DNA of 64,000 bases, taken from Limnephilus marmoratus (lineage: Eukaryota > Arthropoda > Insecta > Trichoptera > Limnephilidae). A model generated the notes under the pieces. The model made no database searches and was not told the origin of the DNA. It saw only the letters and a program-made list of their open reading frames with translations. Position 1 is the first letter of the stretch. Every line of letters starts with the position of its first letter. Made by a program: the position numbers and the translations under genes. Where the stretch lies: contig OU862909.1 of assembly GCA_917880885.1 (NCBI GenBank), forward strand, positions 31,370,405-31,434,404, given 5' to 3'. Below are positions 44,165-55,264 of this stretch, piece by piece.

Positions 44165-44770
44165 AATTTCTGCAGTGACACTGACACAATTTATTATAAT
44201 ACATAAAAATATTTACATAATTATTCTTTACGGATAAATACGTTCCAAACCCTACACAACTGAAAAGCAACCATCAACCATCAGGAAGGAATAAACTCAC
44301 TTGAGCAGATTTATACAAATAGCAACAAAGCTTGCCATCCAAATTCTGGTTCATGATGTTAAACATATCAATAAAAAGATAGCTGTCCACACTGGCATGA
44401 CCATTGGCAAGTTAGTTCTGCAAGCCTAGAGATAAAACGGTCTATGTTGTCGGTGAAGGTGATAACAATCGGGAACATAGAAATTAATACTCTCCATGAT
44501 AGTCGAGTTTTCGTGCTATCCACGAATCAGTCTGAAGAAATGTGTTACAATGAGCACATCCCTTCTGACCCATAGACGGTTCATTCCGAGCATGCCCAAG
44601 AGAAAGTCGGTAGGATAGAGCCTCGGGTAGCATCCATACCCAATCAGGTAGAGAAATCTTCTAAATTTCTTCTGAACCTTCTCCAACATGAGGGAATAAT
44701 TCACCCGGTGCGGGCTCCAAACCACCGATCCACTATCATACCCCCAACCATAGACATCCGAATTCAATAG
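44165..44770 (-). pseudogene. LINE 3' end (same family as 18175)
   Basis: Minus frame 44767-44516: YGWGYDSGSVVWSPHRVNYS, then EKVQKKFRRFLYL and PTDFLLGMLGMNRLWVRRDV. The SVVWSP and QKKF blocks are typical of the reverse-transcriptase tail. The 3' UTR shares 'aacatatcaataaaaagata'-type sequence with 18340-18400. Confidence 0.75.
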
Positions 44771-44779
44771 ACCAGAAGA

Positions 44780-45475
44780 TACAGATGAGGAGTAAAACCG
44801 AACTATGGGAGGGGAAGAGGGGAAAGATGACTGTGATTCGTTAAAAAATCAATCTGACAGTATATAGGCATCTCGCATTATAATATCACCATTTAGTTCT
44901 TAAAAGCTAAATCTGCTTTGAATGAATAGATCTTTTTACATGGGAGCGCGAATTGCTTGCCACGTTAATAACACATTTGCGATGGCCAAATGCTCGCCCC
45001 GAAAAGGTTCGCCCCTATTCACATAGCAATATTTTGTTGTCGTATTTAGTTAAGACACATTTACAAATGTTTCATAATTTACTTTCCCCTGTAACCAGTG
45101 ACGAGCTCACTGGAGAAACGCCCACATTCGCTATGTTCTAGGTAGGTGTATAGCACAAGCTCTCATATATTGCCGTGTTATTTGGTAAAATGTGTAGATG
45201 TTAGCTCTACGCTGGTCAGGGTAAGAATGATGACGTCACATTTTTTTGATTCAAGCGAGGTTTTCGTAAGCTCAGTTGACTCCAAGGCGGAGCTATAGCC
45301 GGCTCCATGGGGAGGGGGAAATAATACGTTTTTATCACTTAGGGCAGGTCCAGATATATTCATATGTCTGTGTCCCCAACCAATGCATTGTAGAGTTCTG
45401 CAAGAACCCGGGTGTCCATGAGATTCCTCGCAGTGCGTAGGACAAAACCCAACATTCTTAGTGAAGTACTTACAC
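44780..45475. other. Unassigned
   Basis: A 108-codon minus frame (45504-45178) is open but I recognise nothing in it. Its N-terminal part overlaps the decayed reverse transcriptase that follows. Confidence 0.3.
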
Positions 45476-45479
45476 GACA

Positions 45480-45830
45480 TAACGATACAAGCATGAAATG
45501 TCAATCAATGTACTATCAAACAAAATACAACAATATTTCATAGTGGAGACACGTTTTAAACTTCGAGCTCTCATAGTAAACCGGTTTAACCAAGTATGAC
45601 ACTCCCTTGTGAAAGAAAGAATGAAACATTTAGAGATATTGAATTCAATCTCATTCCGTTAACTTCAGTCAACAATTCTTTCAATGTTCGATTGGAGTCG
45701 AATGCAGTCTTCTAAAGTTTGTTTTTTAAAGAAAAGTTTTAGGTCATCAGCGAAAAGAAGTGACCGTGAATGCAGAATCATTTCCGTTAGATCGTTAATA
45801 AAAATCGAAAAGAGGAACAATACTTCTCAC
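45480..45830 (-). pseudogene. LINE reverse transcriptase fragment with FADD catalytic box
   Basis: The minus strand from 45822 to 45670 reads FLFSIFINDLTEMILHSRSL then LFADDLKLFFKKQTLEDCIR and LQSNIERIVD before a stop. LFADDLKLF is the reverse-transcriptase motif C (F/Y-A-D-D), and INDL the upstream conserved block. Further down, in another frame, is an LNSISLNV / NISKC-like segment. This is the only piece of a reverse-transcriptase catalytic core in the window. A jockey-type origin fits; it is too short and broken to act. Confidence 0.7.
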
Positions 45831-45925
45831 GCACAAAACTAAGATCTATTTATTTCCTCCTTTCCAATATTTGATAATGTAAGGTCTACTGTCTTGGGGA
45901 AGTGCAAACTAATATTTCTCTAGAA

Positions 45926-46069
45926 GTAAAAGTACAAAAGGCAACCCATAAAGTAATTCTTCAAGAACCATACGATATAGAGTCTGGGAAAATTTACAAG
46001 CTGCTCAATGTTTTGTCAATTAGACAACTTTATGCTAGAGCGTCGATCCTTCACGTTTTCAAATACTAA
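45926..46069 (+). pseudogene. LINE reverse transcriptase C-terminal fragment
   Basis: Plus frame: VILQEPYDIESGKIYKLLNV then LSIRQLYARASILHVFKY and stop. The LSIRQLY block parallels the piece at 30905. Further weak similarity may continue to about 46250. Confidence 0.55.
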
Positions 46070-46249
46070 CTACATATTCACTTATAATCTCAGTGTTTAA
46101 TAATAACCTGGCCTACAACAAACCCAACCCTTAACGATCCCACGAAAGCACTCCACCCACAGACAAAGATACTTTAAGGCGCCGACGCTACCCGAATTTC
46201 TACCGATTTCTTACATTATCTCCCTTAAAGTTTTGAAGCTCTTAAAAAA

Positions 46250-49200
46250 TATATATGTTATTTTTGAAGATAAATATCTAGACGGCTTCCACGCCGAAAC
46301 GCAAACTATTATAAACACGTTCATTTCACTTATTTTAGAAGTTATATGTACGAAAAAATCACTGTGTTTCATTAAATGCTCTTTTAGATGTTCCCCACGA
46401 GATTTTTGCCATATTTTAAACGAGTCGTGTTTTATTAAACATTTTCACAATTTTCGCTTCAATTTTATCGCTCTCTCCAACACTCGTAATTACATATCTC
46501 TCAATCTTCTTGTTTTTGAGCGGGGATGCGGCGCCTTTACTATTTCGTTAAATTGTACAGCTGCATGCCATCTACTTTGAAACAATCGGCTGATAATTCA
46601 CCAATACACAAACTAAAAAAAAACAGACTACAGATTGGATAAAAATTAAAGGTAAACAAAAACAATAATACAATGGCCCCAATCAAAACAGCAACGGGAC
46701 TCTTTAGAACTATTGGGATTACTGGAGTCTTACTGGATAGGGCTTTACTCCTATTAAAGGCAGCTTTCAACAGATGTTTTTTTTTTTTTTATTTTAGTGC
46801 AAAAAATAAAGTTTCAGCAACAATTGACTTCGGGATAACGAAGTTATGTTTCATAAAGGCGGATTCCAATGGCGGAAAGCGACTGTATTAAATAGCTAGG
46901 ATTGAAAGATATGAATAATTTACAGATACATCTTGCAAGAATATTTTTTTATGACATCCCCAAAAAGGGAAAGACTCTTGCGTTATACAAATTCAAAGGA
47001 GAAGATAGTGTTTTGTATTTAAAACGTGAATTAAAGTGGCAAATCGTTCCCGTATTATGGGGCAAGGGAACAATGGTGGCGGGGACCGGAGGTTTAATTG
47101 AGTGGTAAAACAATAAAAGTGTTATTTAAAAGCCCCAGAAGGAATACAAAAGGCAAACGTGAATAATTTGTTAAGGTTCGAACACTGAACACTTTACAAC
47201 AATGAGGTTTACCATTGTTTACATGAACACAGTGTACATACACAGAATGGAAGAAAGCTTTGAAAATATTCCATGTTTATTTAGGCTCAGTTAGCGGAAT
47301 TGTGGCAAAGGAGATTAAATCTCAACACAAACTTTACTATCCCAATTTTGGGAATATTCATTCTGTTAGCGCGGTGTGTATGTGAACGTATAAAAATATT
47401 ATTAAAAATACACATGGTCATCGTTTGGATACGTAATGAAACGTCGATTTTTAATAGGGTGAAAAAAAAATTGATACCATGAAAATGTTTGTTCTTAGAA
47501 TGAGAACATTTTTTTCAAATTCACGTCTTTTCGAATGCACTAAATGACGGTGGAAAATGCTCTTTCGGCTCTCAGTGAAGCTGAATAAAAAATGCAAAAA
47601 ATGGTCAAGAAAACACACGCGAGACGGAAAATTGGCAATTTTCCGTCTGACACACAGCGAAGAAAGTAGCAGTAAAAAGCAGCCCGGAGGTTACATTCGT
47701 CTTCAGGAATTCACGAAACAAGCGCTCCGTGCTCATAGGCAATAAGTTGGGGATGTAATTTCCTCCCGTTTTACTCCCGGGTCGGAGTACGGACTACTTT
47801 TCGTCTTCATCGTGTGGAAACTTTACTCCGCCCCGTTACCGCTGAGTTAGGCACACAAGAACATACGTAATATAATATTAGATATAGGTACAGAGCGATC
47901 TAGTGCAGTGGTGTGCGGAGGTTAAGAAGGATATGACGGAAAATGAAAGGTGTAATAAGCATTTTGGATAATAGATAGTGCATAAAACCTTGGCGTAACG
48001 GAAAAGCTTAATGGTCTACGCGTTTCAATTCAATTCAATTTATACATTTTAAAAACATTATTTTTGACCATATGGCGGAGGTTGCGCGTTGATTTTGCGA
48101 AATAATATAATTGATCGGATTGGAGCTGGGTCGATCGATCATTTTACACGACCCCTTAGCGAAGTGATCGAGTCGAGAGTACTAATTTTTTAATTATGTA
48201 CTTTGATACATGGAAAAAGTCCGTTTCCTACAGAAGAGAGGTCGATACGCGTGCCATCCTCCAGCGGCGGCCGCCTAAGTCAGAAGTACCCGTCTTACCG
48301 AGACCCGATCTTTGATCGGGTACTTCCGATGACGTATGTAGGTAATAGATAGATAGTAATAGACAATTTTAGATTTTAGGTCAGGTATGTACCATCTCTA
48401 ATGATCTGTCGCAAGAACGAGATTCGAAGTGGTTGGACAACAAAATTCACACATGGTCACACCGGCACCCGTCACGGGACATGGACGCCGACATTGAAGC
48501 TATTTGAAAAAGAAACCCGATGGCTCATTGGTGATTTGTGAGCGGGTTATAATGAGCGGGATCGATCCAGAATTATATTAGATTGGATAATCATATTATA
48601 TATGTATTAGCCGTCAGTCTGGTAGCAATCGCAGGGCCCGAGAATGACGGAGAAGATTTATATAAGCACAATAGAATTTTAATTTGTTAGAATCCAGTAT
48701 TTCATAACTAATAATCTTCACATCACAATAAATGGTAAAATTTTATCATCAGACACAATTGTACTTCCTAAAAGTGTTTTCTGAACAATTGTACGTTTTG
48801 CCAAAGACAGCTACGAGAACAAGTTGTCTGCTATTGACCAAACGAAGAAGATAGAGAGCATACTTCATCAAACATTAAACTTGTGTACCTACACCCACTT
48901 ACGTTTACACATGAAACTAAAACTGAATCCATCTACTAATACCCTAAGAAAGCAAACGATTTGGCCTTTTAACGCTTCATTTTAATGTGAAATGTTTTTT
49001 TAAGCAAATTTGTCGGCTAGCGGTAATAATATCTGAGCTACATCAACTTCAGTTCGTAATACAGGCTTATGTCGGTATAAGTGTTTCAAAAAAATCCTAC
49101 ATTATTCCATATAATTCCAAACCACTTTAAACGAAAATCCATCTAATACATTACAACTTAGTACAGATATTTCACATTAATATAAAATTAAAATGTTACT

Positions 49201-49690
49201 TCGCCGATTTTGATAATCTAAATTAATTCTAAAGCTTTATTTCAATCGAGTTTCAGTTCCCGCCTGTCCAACTCAATTGAGAAAAATAATATTAGCAGAA
49301 GGTTGGCACATTGATTTATAGTTTGAAAAGTAATTTTCGTAGTGGAAACCAAGCCACCTTCAAACGTCTGATGTTTAAAATTTTCATTCTTGGTGTTTAC
49401 TGCCGGCGCATATTGGGGATACTTTTCGCTATATAAATGCGGGAGATGCACTCCGATCCCATCATACTTAAGATAGTTTTACATGATACTTATTTCCATA
49501 TCGATCCCAATATGGAAACCATATCTAAAACCATACCCATGTAGAAAATATTTGCTTTAAACGATCGTTATTTGCATACCTACGATTTTACACACATTAG
49601 CAGATATAATCGCCGTTAAAAAAGAAGTAATATTTTGGGATATATTTCGTTAAGAAATGACGTCACCATTTTTTTTAAATTTATATATTT
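46250..49690. other. Unassigned; short hairpins only
   Basis: 3.4 kb without recognised genes. A perfect 13-bp-arm palindrome lies at 47622-47648 (AGACGGAAAATTG / inverse) and another, ACCCGATC..GATCGGGT, at about 48303-48321. A CAATT-repeat LINE-like tail is at 48026-48042. Confidence 0.4.
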
Positions 49691-49692
49691 TA

Positions 49693-50035
49693 CTAGGTGA
49701 CCCGGAAACGTTATTCTGTTATATAAATTTATAAATTAGCGCCATCTGTCATTCAATAACATAAATAATTTCGTTCTGTTTGAAATACGAACGACGGATA
49801 AATTTGTTCATTAAAAATTCTAAAATCACAATTAAAAAAATGGGAGAGTCGCGATTAAAAATGGGAGGGTGGGGGTAGGAGGGTAAAAATATGCTGTTAT
49901 AGGTATTTTTTGATGCCAAAAAAAAAAATCTGGATAGGGACACCCTAATCACCTAGCGTTATGAAATATACTTTACGACCTATTCTCACACCTGCCAAAT
50001 ATACATTAAAAAATTCTTAAAAATCGGGCGAGTCG
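49693..50035 (-). mobile_element. Helitron-like element, inverted, boundaries partial
   Basis: The minus strand ends ...TTTCCGGGTCACCTAG then host T (49692), a CTRR-type Helitron terminus. The opposite end is not fixed and may lie near 50110 or beyond. Confidence 0.4.
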
Positions 50036-50174
50036 TTTCGGAGGAGTGCGAAAACAAACACCGTGACACGAGATTTTTTTATAAGTAAATAGTGTAGGTA
50101 TATGTTTTCGGAGGAGTGCGAAAACAAACACCGTGACACGAGATTTTTTTATAAGTAAATAGTGTAGGTATATG
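50035..50174. repeat. Exact 70-bp tandem duplication
   Basis: TTTCGGAGGAGTGCGAAAAC starts at 50037 and again at 50107; the two 70-bp units are identical through GTAGGTATATG. Confidence 0.9.
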
Positions 50175-50507
50175 TATAATCAAATTATCAAAACCATAAA
50201 TCATTTAAAAAGGTATCTGTCAATATATAATATACTCAAAATTAACAATACCGAACAGAAACACGCACAAACAGTAATAAACACAGTCTACCTTTAATTT
50301 TTTTTTAATATTTCAAAAGATATTTTTCCATACAGACAGAAAAAATTATCGTGTACAACGCCCATTAGTCCAGATTGCAGAAAAATCAGAGAAAACCGAC
50401 GGAGGTCGCATTAAATTAATTCTAACCTGGTTACCAAATGAGTAAAAAAATTAACCCGTAATAATACATCTATTTTAAGACGTCTTTTAAAACTAAAAAA
50501 ATAATAA

Positions 50508-50745
50508 TTGTTCGACTCAGGTTTGAACCTTCTTACCCAAGGATCGGATTCAACTGCGCTGCCAACAGGGCAAAATCCCGAATTAAAAAAAATGCGTATA
50601 TGTCCGCGTGTGTGTGTGAGTGATTGCCACCAAAAGTTAGAGAGAATGCATTGTCATCAACAACGAGTCTATCTGCAGAGTTTCAGCTCGATCGGATGTC
50701 AAAACCACTCAAACAAACGAAAGTGAAATCCAATTAAATATACAT
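50508..50745 (-). mobile_element. tRNA-derived SINE
   Basis: Minus strand begins near 50745. A tRNA-like part (about 50570-50508) includes GTTGGCAGCGCAGTTGAAT as box A region and GGTTCAAACCTGAG as box B. The other end carries 'gcagagtttcagctcgatcg'. Confidence 0.45.
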
Positions 50746-52268
50746 ATTTAAAAATGACATCTTACTTTTATATAAGAATAAAAAAAATTCCATCCAAAAT
50801 TTGTATATATTTTTTACTCAGCCATTTTTGTGGACGGTTAGGTATCATTGAGATGCTTTATATATTTAGCTAAAACGCGATTTAACATCACGCAAAATTT
50901 TCAATAGGTTTTACCATAAAATATTTATCACATCTCTACTTGTGATAGAGTTAAAATATCTCAATGATTAAATGCCACACTATTTAATTTCAATTATCAC
51001 TTTTTGCACTCGTTTTATTAATATTAATCAATATGTGTTAATCAATATATTATACGACTAATAAATAAACTGAATCTACGTTTTAATAAGGGTTTTAGTA
51101 AACAGTAATTTAATCTGTAATCTAAATATCTGAACCGCATTTCTGAAGGGTATTATTCTAAAACATCGTTATGCTGATGAAAACCAAAAATTCCTCTCTT
51201 AAAAACACATTTTGACATTTCAAATGAAGCGACGTACTGTTTTTACACAGAGAGGTGTAAATTCAACAATCGTATTTGTAATAAAGATCTGTGGAGTCAG
51301 AATACGATACTCAAATACTTTGAAAGTCCTTCATTGGTGAGGTAATTGTCGTTCTTGTGCTTCTGCCTCTAATTCAACCCTCGTCAAAATATGAAAATAC
51401 GAGGAAATGCCAAATTACAAAAGGTTAAGTTAAAAGGTACATTAGTTAGGAATAAATCTCAGCTTCTGAGAAATTATATATTAAATTTCAGCACGGAGGA
51501 TTTTATGCGAGCGAGTTAGGTAGAAAAGATTCATTTAATATGTGGAAACGTTTTTCTACTCGCAGTTTTAATTATTTCTGTCCGATAATGACAGATAGCT
51601 GATATTTTCCTTTGAAGCTCGTAACACGATAGATGAGTAGCGAACTATTTCCCGTTTCGCCACAACTCGAGCGAGATCAATCAGCTGTTGAGAGGAAGGG
51701 TTATTTAAAAAATTAAATATTTAAAGACTCACTTTTAGTGACAGCCTCTCCTTCAAAAGATAAATTAGAATTTTGCCCGAGGGGGAAAGATTCTACGAAC
51801 AAATTTATTCATTACTCAGGGGTTTTCATATTTTGACATCCTTAACGATTCGCTAAATGCGACGAATCTTTAAAGGTATTCTGGCTGCCGCAATTTATTA
51901 CCAAATTAAATAGCCCTTCTCCGAAATAAACTTTAAAGGGCCAAACAGAAAATACAAATGTATAATCTTTTGTTACCGACACATTGTTGCAAATGGAACT
52001 AATCGGATATGTTAAGGAAATTTATACGCTTTGAAGCCGCCCTAATGGCATTTTTAATTCTTTCAAATTTGGGTTATCAAATTGTGATACCATTTCGTTG
52101 TCGTTTTTTTGTAGTATTCAAAAATATTTTCCAGAATATGATGCGAATTTTAACAAATCCAATTAAAGTAGAATTCGGAATGAAAGGTAAAACTCATCTC
52201 TTCAGAATGTTTTTTGACTGTTTTGTGTTTAATTTGTAGAACTCTTGTTATATTTTTTCAGAAGTCAC
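50746..52268. other. Unassigned
   Basis: AT-rich with no recognisable gene, RNA or repeat boundary. Confidence 0.4.
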
Positions 52269-52714
52269 ACTCATAAAGGGTGACCCGACAATTCATCCGG
52301 CGACAGTTCATCCTGCGACAGTTCACCCGGCCGACAGTTCATCCTGCCGACAGTTCATCCTGCCGACAGTTCATCCCGCCGACAATTCATCCGGCGACAA
52401 TTCATCCTGCCTGATCATTTAGAAGATTTTTATTAAGTAAGTATGCAAAGAGGATATACGGCCGTACAACCAAAATCGATATACTTATATCTGAAGGCAT
52501 CTTGAGTGGAAATCCGCTGTAAAAATATTTTACTAACAATAATTTCGACTCTTCGAAGAGGCATGCGTGAATATCAAAATACGACATACTTATACGTGCA
52601 GTCGGCTTAGCAAAGAACGGTAAAGATTCCTACTTGCATCTAATATAACTTTTTTATCTGAAATTAACACCATCTTTTTAGGGTGAATTGACTGATTTAA
52701 AAAAAAAACACAAG

Positions 52715-52853
52715 AGTCCCAACCGTCTCGAGCCAGTGAGTGCCAATGGCATCCCCAATTTTGGTATGGTGTGATGCTGAAGGTAGTGGTTAGGGGAAGG
52801 AGATGTGGAAAACGTATCTTCCTGGCTATTCAGATCTAGTCACCAAACACGGC
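52715..52853 (-). mobile_element. SINE fragment captured inside foldback element B
   Basis: Minus strand runs from 'agccgtgtttggtgactaga' to GGGACTCTTGTG and an A tract (52702-52711). It is truncated exactly at the telomeric-type repeat. Confidence 0.75.
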
Positions 52854-52909
52854 TAGGTTAGGTTAGGTTAGGTTAGGTTAGGTCAGGTTAGGTTAGGTTA
52901 GGTTAGGTT
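52854..52909. repeat. Interstitial (TTAGG)n, about 11 units
   Basis: A run of TAGGT units, one carrying a C (GGTCA). TTAGG is the usual insect telomere repeat. The run joins the SINE on the left and GTTGTACGGCCG of the foldback arm on the right. Confidence 0.85.
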
Positions 52910-53324
52910 GTACGGCCGTATATCGTCTTTGCATACTTACTTGAAGAAAAAATCTTCTAAATGATCAGGCAGGATGAATTGTCGCCGGACGAATTGTCGG
53001 CAGGATGAACTGTCGGCAGGATGAACTGTCGGCAGGATGAACTGTCGGCAGGATGAACTGTCGCAGGATGAACTGTCGCCGGATGAATTGTCGCAGGATG
53101 AACTGTCATGGAACCCTCATAAAGAGATACTAGAGCACAAAAATATTTTACAGCCCGTAGTACCACCACCAGAGGTCAAATATTTATTAATGTTTTACTC
53201 TTTTCTGTACGCATAGAACTTCAGTGTCTCTTTAATTATAAGAATCTCTTCATTTCTTTTCCCCAGTCCAACCAAGTCCAAACCTTTTAACAGTAATAAT
53301 TTTATACTTTTATGTTTGTACACT

Positions 53325-53510
53325 CTTCATTAATACCTAGCAACGGCTCCACCCCTACCAGAATCCTTAGTAATAATACATTGTTCCCATCCACTATTTT
53401 GTAACTGTCAAATCAGTATACGTTTGCCCTGAATAAGGAACGGTCGTTCCGAAACCGGTCGGCCTTACACAAATATACAAGTGGTTCAAACGTAACATTG
53501 TTTCATTTAT
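53325..53510 (+). mobile_element. Penelope-like or retrozyme-like repeat, copy 2
   Basis: Same family as 37720-37910. The hammerhead-like core reads CTGAATAA instead of CTGACGA, so it is probably inactive, while stem II (GGAACGGTCGTTCC), GAAA and ACCGGTC remain (53437-53460). Confidence 0.6.
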
Positions 53511-53760
53511 CAGTAATAATTTTTATTACGTAATCAATATAATATATATTATAATATAAATATATAATATAATATATTAAATTAAAAAAGAAAGGGTACA
53601 ATAATGTGCGTACGGTTAAAACACAGAAACGAGTCCCAGTACGATTAAGGGAGTTATATGGTGTGTAGCCCTTTATCTCCCATCCATGAAGAAGGTTCCC
53701 ATTTTACCTAAAGGGCGTGCTTTGAATATATAATGGCTGGAAGTTTCGCCCTCTAAACAT

Positions 53761-53943
53761 TTCTCGAAGAGTTTAGAACATTTGAGAGTATTCGAGAGCA
53801 TTCTCCAATATTCCAGAACATTCCGGAACATTCTGGAATGTTCGGGAATAGTTCGGAACTTTGGAACATCTCAGATCATTGTGGAATATTCCAGAACCCT
53901 CTCGAATGTTGTGGAATGTTCTGGAACATTGTGGACTATTCGA
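53761..53943. promoter_or_regulatory. Dense heat-shock-element array
   Basis: Heat-shock factor binds alternating nGAAn and nTTCn units spaced 5 bp. From 53761 to 53858 such units fall in one 5-bp register, 14 of 20 perfect, with an unbroken run of eight (53811-53848: TTC, GAA alternating). A second register covers 53884-53941, 8 of 12 perfect. Two more GAAnnTTC pairs occur at 53701-53708 and 53740-53747. A 10-bp minisatellite with the same consensus would look similar, but the TATA box and initiator downstream favour a promoter. Confidence 0.75.
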
Positions 53944-53988
53944 AGCCTTTTTTGTATGGGTGGGGCTACCCATTGGTAGGGGAACGAG

Positions 53989-54030
53989 TATATAAAGCAA
54001 GATCCGTCGTGGGTTCGAACGTCAGTTTAA
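53989..54030 (+). promoter_or_regulatory. TATA box and arthropod initiator downstream of the heat-shock array
   Basis: TATATAAAG (53989-53997) is followed by TCAGT (54022-54026), the arthropod initiator consensus. Spacing from TATAAA to the initiator A (54024) is about 33 bp, which fits a core promoter. The only nearby ATG (54035) opens a five-codon frame. Nothing downstream resembles a heat-shock protein. Confidence 0.6.
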
Positions 54031-54048
54031 TCTCATGTCAACTCCGCT

Positions 54049-54090
54049 CTGAGCGAAGCCGGGTACAAAAAATATAAGTACGTACGTACG
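54049..54090 (+). other. Helitron-terminus-like block next to the promoter
   Basis: GAGCGAAGCCGGGTAC resembles the hairpin-bearing Helitron ends at 3740-3760 and 9129-9150, but no CTRR follows. It may be a decayed Helitron end, suggesting the promoter is inside a transposon. Confidence 0.3.
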
Positions 54091-55256
54091 AATTTTTTCC
54101 TAATTCATAAAGAAATAAGTCTCGTTTAATCTGAAGAGAATGCCTGTAATTATTGAAAAGGTTTTTTAGCGAGGTATTTTTAACTATTATATTACCAACT
54201 ATTATATAGATAATCTTATACGTAATGTATTATATTACCAACTATTAGGTTTAATCTAGTCGTATAATATTGTTGCCAACCAATAGTTTCATTATTTTTT
54301 TTTAACAAAAATCGTTACAAAGTTCATTCGACTACGAAGCCGAGATTGAATATAACACCTCGAAGATTAGCTTGATGGTTGATAGTCATTATTCGGTAGA
54401 AAAGAAGTAGATAAGAAACAATGCATATAAATCGTGGGGTTTTATTACCTACTCTTCTCCGAACGTATCATTTCACCTTCCATTATCGCCTCTTTTATAC
54501 CGAATCGCGCTATTATGTATCATAAATCAAAATCCACACGTTTTCCCCCGCCGAATAGCGCGATTGCCTGATATTTTCCAGGAATTGTGACTACAAAAAT
54601 AAAACAAATTTATTTTTAGTTCCACACAAAAGCATTTCGAATACGAAAAAACTTCTATACCATTTCAAATATGAATGTGAAATTATTCCATACAGATTTA
54701 TTTAATGCGTTCTGTTTCGTTGAAGAGACTGTTTTGTATTTAATATAAAGGGTTTTTTGAACAGGAGTTTTGCTTATTTGAGCCAAAATATATTTGTGAG
54801 CTGCGGAGGAAATTAAGAAAAGAATGGCTGTGACAACAGGAATAAGTTTCAGCAAAAAAAAACAGTAATTGAAAATCATAAAAACTGTAATGTACTTTAA
54901 TCCCAGTGGTTAAAATTACTTGAAGTGTGCTGTAAGACCTCTAAGTTATTCTGAAGCTGGGCGCAAACACTCCCAGAGCCCAGCGGTCTATCACAAGACA
55001 TGAACGACGATAGAAAATACTCTTCTAAAGTACTACTTAACCGAAATCTGTTGAGATATCTAAAAACTACATGTAACTATCTATTTAAGTTTTATTAACC
55101 CGTCTAATCACAGGAGACCCAAGTTGTCCCAAAACACTAACCACATCTGTTAAAGGATGTTGAATCGGAATATGGCATTACCAATTGGGGTTGAAGGGAG
55201 CGGGGAAAGGCATAATGTATGCAAGAAGAAGTTTGGGAAGCATCCAAAAAGTTATG
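54091..55256. other. Unassigned
   Basis: A TATTATATTACCAACTATTA block occurs twice near 54186 and 54228. No gene or transposon boundaries found. Confidence 0.35.
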
Positions 55257-55264
55257 CGTGACGG

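Larger units (their letters stand above)
52279..53115. mobile_element. Foldback element B with minisatellite arms, SINE piece and telomeric-type repeat
   Basis: Perfect 9-bp target duplication CTCATAAAG (52270-52278 and 53116-53124). Ends GGTGACCCGACAA and CTGTCATGGAACC match, in reverse order, the ends of element A. Arms are arrays of GTCGCCGGATGAACT / GTCGGCAGGATGAACT units (52279-52412; 52966-53115), followed by the unique inverted part with ATACGGCCGTA. The interior holds a SINE portion in the same relative place as in element A, then (TTAGG)11. It has no protein. Confidence 0.85.

Noticed and set aside
45178..45504. 108-codon minus frame as a host gene
   Set aside because: Its start overlaps a decayed reverse transcriptase and nothing in it is recognisable.
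53838..54077. 79-codon plus frame across the heat-shock array
   Set aside because: It is driven by the repeated TTC/GAA composition and starts upstream of the predicted transcription start.
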